From: Prolixibacteraceae bacterium
GTDB lineage: Bacteria; Bacteroidota; Bacteroidia; Bacteroidales; Prolixibacteraceae
DNA length: 64,000 nt
Assembly (NCBI GenBank): GCA_003457135.1
Contig: DMSQ01000006.1
Span: 25,555 to 89,554, forward strand
Direction: 5' to 3'
A program made the position numbers and the translations under genes. Every line of letters begins with the position of its first letter. The stretch's first letter is position 1. The notes under the pieces are model-generated. The model did not search any database, had not been told where the DNA came from, and was given only the letters and a program-made list of their open reading frames with translations. Positions 58,617 through 64,000 of the stretch are shown piece after piece.

Positions 58617-60848
58617 ATGAGTAATTTTCTTACAAGCCGGCCTTTCCGTTTTATGGCAATAGTTCTGGTCATTGCCCTTCTGTTTTCGACAATCAGCCTT
58701 GCCCAGGAACCGTTGATTGTGAGCAAAATATCAGGAACTATCAACTTTGACGGAGTTCCCGACGAGGAAGCCTGGCAATCCGTTCCACCCTTGAAAATGG
58801 TGATGCACATGCCGGTTTTTGGAATCGAACCGACCGAAATATCGGTTATGAAGTTGGCTTATGACGACCAGTATTTCTATGTTTCAGGAATATTGAATTA
58901 CAAAGATCCGGAAAACATCAGGGCTGTTGGTAAGAAGCGGGATTATGCAACTCCATCGTGCGACTGGTTAGGAATACTGCTCGATACCTATTACGACCGG
59001 CAAAATGCGGTTTCATTCTGGACCAATCCGAATGGTTTACGAACCGATGGAGCAGTGAAAAATGATGGTGTAGATCCAAACTCCGATATGAATTTCAGTT
59101 GGAATACCTTTTGGGATGTAAAAACGTCACTAAATAAAGAAGGCTGGTCGGCCGAATTCAGAATTCCGTTTTCCAGTCTGAGGTTTCAACTAAGGGAAGA
59201 TAAAACCCTGATGGGAATTAGTATCGTGAGGTACTGTGCCGCGACATCAGAGTGGTCAACATTTCCGGCGATTTCGCCTGATTTTCAATGGGCTTTCTGG
59301 AAACCTTCACTTTTGGCAGTGATCGAATTCTCCGGATTAAAACAAAAAAAGCCTGTCTATTTTGCACCTTATATTTCCTCCGGAATGGAGCAGGTCAATG
59401 AGTTGAATGAATCGGGTACGGCTTATAAAATGAAATCAACCCCAAAATTCGCTGTTGGTTTCGATGCAAAGTACTCGCTTACCAGCAACCTTACTCTCGA
59501 CCTTACGGTCAATACCGATTTCGCTCAGGTCGAAGCTGATGACCAAAAAATAAACCTCACACGTTTCTCCCTTTTCTTTCCTGAAAAAAGGATTTTCTTT
59601 TTGGAAAAGGACGATGTATTTGATTTTTCATTTCTTGGTGGAAACAATCTGTTTTACAGCCGAAGAATTGGAATTTTTGACGGAAATCCGGTAAAAATTT
59701 ACGGTGGGTTGCGATTGACAGGCAGAATTGACAAATGGGATGTGGGAATTCTGGATATACAGACTGCCCGGTTCGAAAATAATCCAGGAGAGAATTTTGG
59801 GGTGGTCAGACTAAAAAGGAAGGTATTCAATCCAAATTCGTATGTTGGTGGGATGTTCACAAGCCGGTTGGGAACGAATGGAGCCTACAACCTGGCTTAC
59901 GGAGTTGACGGACAATTCAGGGTTGCCGGAGATGAATACCTAACCCTTCGGTGGGCGCAAACGTTTGAAAATGAAACTCAGAACCGGTTCTTTAATATGT
60001 CGCCCTCCCGGCTTCTGATCAATTGGGAGCACCGTAACCAAAAAGGATTTGGATATGATTTCGTTTATTCCTGGTCGGGCAATCAATTTAACCCGGGAAT
60101 TGGGTTCGAGATCAAGGATAATTACCAGCTTGTGAGGAGTATTCTCCAGCATGGCTGGTTTCCGGAGGGTAAATCATTTATCAGGTATCATAAACTTTCG
60201 CTTACTGCCTATAGTTTATGGAATACTTTAAACGACCTTCATGAAACGACCAGCGGCATACTGAAATGGAATTTCGAAGCGAAGAAAGGATTTTCGGGAA
60301 ACATTGCTGCAAACTGGTTCGTGGAGAATCTTGCTGATACTCTTTCTTTGGGTAATGATCAGGCTTCGGTACTTCCCGGAAGATATTCATTTAGCAGTGT
60401 AAGTTCCGGCTTTATAACCTCCGGAGCTCATGCCCTTTATGCAGAATTGATTGCCGATGCAGGCAAATTCTACGATGGATGGAAGCTTTCTTTTTATGCC
60501 AATCCGATGTTGAATATCGGCAGCGGATTTAATCTGGGCTTGACCTATTACCTCGACTATGTAAGCTTTCCATCACGTACGGTGAATTTTACCAATCACA
60601 TCCCGGGAATGAAGTGCCAGTTGACGCTGACTACCAAAACCGAGTTTACATCATTCATTCAGTATAACACCGCTGTTGACAAGGTATTTGCCAACTTCAG
60701 GTTCAGGTATAACCCACGGGAAGGAAACGATTTGTACCTTGTTTACGACGAAGGATTAAATACAAACATTGCCAGAGAAGTATCAGCGCTTCCCCGCTCG
60801 GCCGGAAGAACAATATTGCTCAAATACACGTACACATTTCGGTTATAA
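58617..60848 (+). CDS. DUF5916 outer-membrane barrel protein with CBM9-like domain
   Basis: The 743-residue product has a membrane signal (FMAIVLVIALLFSTISLAQ), an N-terminal carbohydrate-binding family 9-like domain (about 25-230: ISGTINFDGVPDEEAWQSVP, LAYDDQYFYVSG, WSAEFRIPFSSLRFQL) and a C-terminal DUF5916 barrel (FSLFFPEKRIFFLEKDDVFD, NLFYSRRIGIFDGNPVKIYG). Such proteins are found with peptidases and sugar enzymes. The ATG at 58617 is one option; 58593 would add eight residues. It follows the C45 gene. Confidence 0.85.
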   Translation: MSNFLTSRPFRFMAIVLVIALLFSTISLAQEPLIVSKISGTINFDGVPDEEAWQSVPPLKMVMHMPVFGIEPTEISVMKLAYDDQYFYVSGILNYKDPENIRAVGKKRDYATPSCDWLGILLDTYYDRQNAVSFWTNPNGLRTDGAVKNDGVDPNSDMNFSWNTFWDVKTSLNKEGWSAEFRIPFSSLRFQLREDKTLMGISIVRYCAATSEWSTFPAISPDFQWAFWKPSLLAVIEFSGLKQKKPVYFAPYISSGMEQVNELNESGTAYKMKSTPKFAVGFDAKYSLTSNLTLDLTVNTDFAQVEADDQKINLTRFSLFFPEKRIFFLEKDDVFDFSFLGGNNLFYSRRIGIFDGNPVKIYGGLRLTGRIDKWDVGILDIQTARFENNPGENFGVVRLKRKVFNPNSYVGGMFTSRLGTNGAYNLAYGVDGQFRVAGDEYLTLRWAQTFENETQNRFFNMSPSRLLINWEHRNQKGFGYDFVYSWSGNQFNPGIGFEIKDNYQLVRSILQHGWFPEGKSFIRYHKLSLTAYSLWNTLNDLHETTSGILKWNFEAKKGFSGNIAANWFVENLADTLSLGNDQASVLPGRYSFSSVSSGFITSGAHALYAELIADAGKFYDGWKLSFYANPMLNIGSGFNLGLTYYLDYVSFPSRTVNFTNHIPGMKCQLTLTTKTEFTSFIQYNTAVDKVFANFRFRYNPREGNDLYLVYDEGLNTNIAREVSALPRSAGRTILLKYTYTFRL

Positions 60849-60890
60849 CACAACTCTATATTTTTATCTTATCCTAAAAAACATATCATT

Positions 60891-61376
60891 ATGAAAACAC
60901 AATCTGAATCAGATCCAATCTGTTGCCCTGAATTTGACCCGATTTCCTGGGACGACCAAATCTTCGAATGGAAAAACAAATTGTTCATCAAAGATAAGGT
61001 CTTCACCCTGTTTTACATGCCCATGAATTTTGGGAAAGTCATGAAACGGTTCAATGAAAAACTAACCAAAGCGGGAGCATCAATGCCCGATAATCTTGGA
61101 CTTTCTGACCATACTTCGAAATGGAACATGGACCTCTACCTCGCGGTTGACAAGGAAATTTCTGATGCTGAAAATATCACCTTTAGCGGTAAATTTTACA
61201 GCAAAGTGTATGAAGGCCCTTTCCGTGATACCGAAAAATGGTGTAAAGACTATGATAAGGTTGCAATAAACAAAGGTTACACCATCAACAAATGTTATAT
61301 GTGGTACACTACCTGCCCGAAATGTGCCAAAAAATATGGCAAAAACTATGTGGTGATAATTGGAAAGGTGGAATAA
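60891..61376 (+). CDS. GyrI-like small-molecule-binding family protein
   Basis: The 161-residue protein begins with CCPEFDPISWDDQIFEWKNK and ends with CYMWYTTCPKCAKKYGKNYV. These motifs are shared by a Bacteroidota and general bacterial family that databases sometimes label hydrolase and that resembles the GyrI fold. It has no signal peptide. It is 40 nt downstream of the DUF5916 gene. Confidence 0.75.
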   Translation: MKTQSESDPICCPEFDPISWDDQIFEWKNKLFIKDKVFTLFYMPMNFGKVMKRFNEKLTKAGASMPDNLGLSDHTSKWNMDLYLAVDKEISDAENITFSGKFYSKVYEGPFRDTEKWCKDYDKVAINKGYTINKCYMWYTTCPKCAKKYGKNYVVIIGKVE

Positions 61377-61385
61377 GTTTGAAAA

Positions 61386-62591
61386 ATGGGAACAAAGAAA
61401 ATTTTGTATATCAGCGGCTCACTTGGATTAGGTCACATCAACAGGGATTTGGCAATTGCCGCTCAATTACGGAAACTTATTCCGGGCGTGGAGATTGAAT
61501 GGCTGGCAGCCAACCCTGCCACCGATGTACTGAGCGAAGCGGGAGAAAAACTTGTTCCCGGAGCCGAACAGTATGCCAACGAAAACCTGTCGGCTGAGAA
61601 AGCCGCCAAAGGTTCAAGTCTAAACCTTCTGAGCTATTTGCTGAAATCGAGGGGGGAATGGAAAAAGAACATTGATTTTTTTCTGAAGCTTATTTCTGTA
61701 AAAAAGTACGACCTGGTAATTGGAGATGAAACCTACGAAATTAACCTTGCTTTGCGCGAGCATCCGGAAATGAAGAATTTCCCTTTTGTACTTATACTCG
61801 ACTTTGTTGGACTTGAAGCAATGACCCGAAATCCGCTGGAACGATTGGGTGTTTATTACTGGAACCGGGTTTGGTCGCACGATTACAGGCTTCATAAAAA
61901 GCCTCCTTACGACCTGGCGCTTTTCGTTGGCGAACCGGAGGATATTCCTGATAAATCGTTTGGATTTGGATTGCCAAACCGACGCGAATTAGCGAATGCG
62001 CTTTACACTTTTGTCGGATATGTGTTCCCGTTTGTTCCTGAAGAATTTACCAACAAATCAAAACTCAAAAAAGAGCTGGGTTATGATGCTGAACCTCTGT
62101 TAATTTGCTCGATTGGCGGCACGGCAATTGGTAGAGAACTGATGGAATTTTGCGGCAAAGCCTGCGCAATCGTTAAAAAGAAAATTCCGGATATCCATGC
62201 GGTATTTGTTACCGGTCCGAGACTGGCCGCTGAAAGTGTTAACCTGCCCGGTGGATTTGAGGTGAAAGGGTTCGTGCCACGCTTGTACCAGCACTTTGCA
62301 GCAAGCGACATAGCTGTCATTCAGGGTGGGGCAACCTCCTCTTTTGAACTTGCCGCACTTCAAACTCCATTTATCTATTTCCCGCTGGAAGGACATTGCG
62401 AACAGGCAAATGTCTCTCGAATTTTAATAAAACGGGGAATTGGCGTTAAGATGAACTTATCAACATCATCACCAGAAATGCTTGCCGAAAAGATAGTTTC
62501 AACTTTAGGCGCTGATACAACTTTTCCTGCTATTCCGGCTGACGGCGCCCGAAAGGCAGCCGAAGCAATTACTAAGCTCTTTACAATTTAA
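61386..62591 (+). CDS. Glycosyltransferase, GT1/GT28-like
   Basis: The 401-residue protein has the MurG/UGT two-domain shape: an N-terminal acceptor domain with SGSLGLGHINRDLAIAAQLR, and a C-terminal nucleotide-sugar domain with ICSIGGTAIG, AVFVTGPRLAAES, FVPRLYQHFAASDIAVIQGG and ATSSFELAALQTPFIYFPLE. It is cytoplasmic. The start follows 9 nt after the GyrI-like gene, so co-transcription is likely. Acceptor unknown. Confidence 0.88.
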   Translation: MGTKKILYISGSLGLGHINRDLAIAAQLRKLIPGVEIEWLAANPATDVLSEAGEKLVPGAEQYANENLSAEKAAKGSSLNLLSYLLKSRGEWKKNIDFFLKLISVKKYDLVIGDETYEINLALREHPEMKNFPFVLILDFVGLEAMTRNPLERLGVYYWNRVWSHDYRLHKKPPYDLALFVGEPEDIPDKSFGFGLPNRRELANALYTFVGYVFPFVPEEFTNKSKLKKELGYDAEPLLICSIGGTAIGRELMEFCGKACAIVKKKIPDIHAVFVTGPRLAAESVNLPGGFEVKGFVPRLYQHFAASDIAVIQGGATSSFELAALQTPFIYFPLEGHCEQANVSRILIKRGIGVKMNLSTSSPEMLAEKIVSTLGADTTFPAIPADGARKAAEAITKLFTI

Positions 62592-62648
62592 ATCCCGAAT
62601 TCATAAAAATGATTTAATCTGGTAGTTAAATTATTAAAATTCAAGAAC

Positions 62649-63140
62649 ATGAAACAAATATTATTTTTATCAATCCTTTTGCTATGCAGCACATTGACAG
62701 GTATTTCAAATGAAAAGAACGATAAGAAAATCAGGCAAAATGAAGTCCTGGTTAACAGCTTTATTGAAGCGCTCAATGCAAAGGACATGGACAAACTTAC
62801 CTCTCTTTTTACTGATGATGGAACCTATGAAGAGGTTTGCAGCGGACGTTTCCATACCGGCAAAAAAGCCATAAGCGCTTACATTACGGCAACGCTGGAA
62901 GGAATTCCCGATTCGAAATTTGAACTGGTTTCAATAAGTTGCAGTGCCAATCACGCCATGTTTGAATGGATTTGGAAAGGCACCAACAGCGTTGGATGGC
63001 CTGCTATGAATCTTCCGCCTACCAGCAAGTATCTCGAACTGAGAGGCGTATCGGTCATGGATATCGAAAATGGCAGAATATACGCCAACCGCGATTACTG
63101 GGACTGGAACTCATTTTTAAAGGGCATCGGCGCGAAATAA
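62649..63140 (+). CDS. SnoaL-like / NTF2-fold protein, exported
   Basis: The 163-residue product has a signal peptide (MKQILFLSILLLCSTLTG) and an NTF2-like domain: LVNSFIEALNAKDMDKLTSL, FTDDGTYEEVCSGRFHTGKK, MFEWIWKGTNSVGWPAMN and RGVSVMDIENGRIYANRDYW. Such domains bind small hydrophobic molecules. It ends the co-directional run. Confidence 0.85.
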   Translation: MKQILFLSILLLCSTLTGISNEKNDKKIRQNEVLVNSFIEALNAKDMDKLTSLFTDDGTYEEVCSGRFHTGKKAISAYITATLEGIPDSKFELVSISCSANHAMFEWIWKGTNSVGWPAMNLPPTSKYLELRGVSVMDIENGRIYANRDYWDWNSFLKGIGAK

Positions 63141-63188
63141 GGAACATTTAGTTGGATTGAAATATTTATTAACTCAAAATCATTGATC

Positions 63189-63266
63189 ATGAAAAAAATC
63201 AAAATCCTGATTTTGAGCGTATTTGTGCTGATACTGATTCAAAAAGCAAATAGTAAAAACCAATAA
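63189..63266 (+). pseudogene. Truncated gene: signal peptide only
   Basis: An ATG opens MKKIKILILSVFVLILIQKANSKNQ and stops at 63266. This is a complete export signal with no mature protein, as if the rest of the gene were deleted or frameshifted. Confidence 0.45.
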
Positions 63267-63432
63267 TCGGCATGAGGTTGCGGGAGCTGGATCAATTCCT
63301 TTCTGAGTGGCTTTACTGATAGCCAGAATTAAATTCAATAACCACTCTGCAGCATCCGCAATAAACTTTAAAAAAATGTAAGCTTTTACCATTCACTTGA
63401 GATTGGTTTTAATAAACCATTACGCCATAATA

Positions 63433-63612
63433 ATGGTTGGTTTTGTGACTTATAAAGAATTGATTGCCGAAAATTACAATGTCTTGTCCCAAAATTCTTT
63501 CTGGGTTCGGGAAACCAGAAACTCGAATGCTGAGGTTGATTATTTGCTTTCAAATGCCGGGCGCTTCATCTCCATTAAAGTAAAATCGGGCGCTGAAAGT
63601 ATTATCTGGTAA
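63433..63612 (+). pseudogene. C-terminal remnant of a DUF4143-type ATPase
   Basis: The frame reads ELIAENYNVLSQNSFWVRET, then NSNAEVDYLLSNAGRFISIK and VKSGAESIIW to a stop. NAEVDY and the VKSGA end are the signature of the DUF4143 nuclease-like C-terminus of AAA_14 ATPases. The ATPase part is absent, and the usual tail after KSG (leucine-rich) is broken. The gene is a fragment. Confidence 0.7.
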
Positions 63613-63746
63613 CACAATTAAAGCAGATCATCGAAAAATATGATGAACTTATAAACTGCTTGCTTGTTTGATGAAAATTGATAAATCTTGATTATTATTG
63701 TTGATTGGCTGACCAATTGAAAGTCCATACTATATACCTGAAGTTA

Positions 63747-64000
63747 TGAGAAACACATCTCTTTTATTGATCCTGATTTTTTCTGCTATGAGTTTAAATG
63801 CACAATTTCAAAAGTCAACTGCTCCGGTTGCCGAAAAAAAAGAACACTGGCGTACCTTGCACGATGATAAGGTATTAGACGAATATTACTGGATGTACGA
63901 TTATTTTGGCAAAGGTCCGGACAGTACCAACGTAGTGAACTATCTGACAGCCGAAAACAGTTATCTGGATGCCGTGATGAGCAATACTAAAACATTTCAG
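63747..64000 (+). CDS. Prolyl oligopeptidase family serine protease, N-terminus only
   Basis: The ATG at 63747 opens a signal peptide (MRNTSLLLILIFSAMSLNAQ) and then KKEHWRTLHDDKVLDEYYWM with VVNYLTAENSYLDAVM. This is the start of the S9A family (prolyl oligopeptidase/oligopeptidase B), where HGxxxxDxYxWxR and YLxxEN are conserved. The frame is open to the right edge; the catalytic domain lies beyond the window. Confidence 0.85.

Noticed and set aside
63180..63392. 70-codon minus ORF over the fragment region
   Set aside because: It overlaps the plus-strand signal-peptide remnant and shows no recognisable domain.

Overview
The window comes from a free-living member of the Bacteroidota, most likely the Bacteroidales/Marinilabiliales side of the phylum. 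The evidence is repeated promoter boxes of the TTTG-N18/19-TAnnTTTG type, the bamD-rpoZ-coaBC-porD-recN gene order, an omega-like RNA polymerase subunit of the Bacteroidota type, a carbamoyltransferase resembling the N-succinylornithine enzyme of Bacteroides, and many families typical of the phylum (DUF2961/GH172, DUF6786, DUF5916, DUF2807, FISUMP). No species can be named from sequence alone.

Layout. 1-3.5 kb: a sensor protein running off the left edge, a histidine kinase collapsed by internal deletion, tRNA-Thr, and an AONS-family PLP enzyme. 3.6-10.2 kb: the bamD-rpoZ-coaBC-porD-recN cluster, interrupted by a decayed HigB toxin with a surviving HigA antitoxin and followed by a two-gene unknown module. 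10.3-17.4 kb: an alcohol dehydrogenase, folE-ywbE-MOSC, and a GH172/DUF6786 carbohydrate pair. 17.55-32.85 kb: two adjacent integrative elements, A and B, that split a tRNA-Pro gene. 33.6-35.7 kb: trxB, ridA and a TlpA-like thioredoxin. 35.75-51.1 kb: a large arginine/proline/carbamoyl-phosphate region (argB, argF', proA, proB, proC, argD, argC, argG, a GNAT, argR on the minus strand; carA, carB, lysE-like on the plus strand). 51.8-56.7 kb: lipoproteins, a radical SAM/SPASM protein, a frameshifted large lipoprotein and an outer-membrane protein. 57.2-63.1 kb: a co-directional run of C45 hydrolase, DUF5916 barrel, GyrI-like protein, glycosyltransferase and SnoaL-like protein. 63.2-64 kb: gene debris and the start of a prolyl oligopeptidase.

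The mobile region is the most unusual part. Element A (about 7.1 kb) is bounded by an exact 44-bp repeat of the 3' half of tRNA-Pro. It carries an integrase, a HTH/excisionase-like protein, a VRR-NUC-like nuclease, an AT-rich repeat tract, and one intact plus two decayed copies of a DUF5681-type (terminase-small-subunit-like) gene. This looks more like a phage satellite or its remnant than a conjugative element. Element B (about 8.1 kb, visibly AT-richer) has its own integrase and sits between the intact tRNA-Pro and a stranded 5' tRNA-Pro fragment that still has a good promoter. Each element has its own pair of candidate integrase arm sites near both ends. B carries a serine recombinase, a three-repeat blade-like protein, a 52-residue zinc-ribbon membrane microprotein and a four-gene AT-rich minus-strand block of unknown function.

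The arginine region reads as one regulon. ArgR has a near-consensus ARG box at its own promoter, and the divergent carA gene has a 150-nt leader with a 37-codon ORF ending inside a terminator-like hairpin just before carA. A GNAT in the cluster could supply the first acylation step, and the carbamoyltransferase and aminotransferase fit an N-acylated (possibly N-succinylated) ornithine route.
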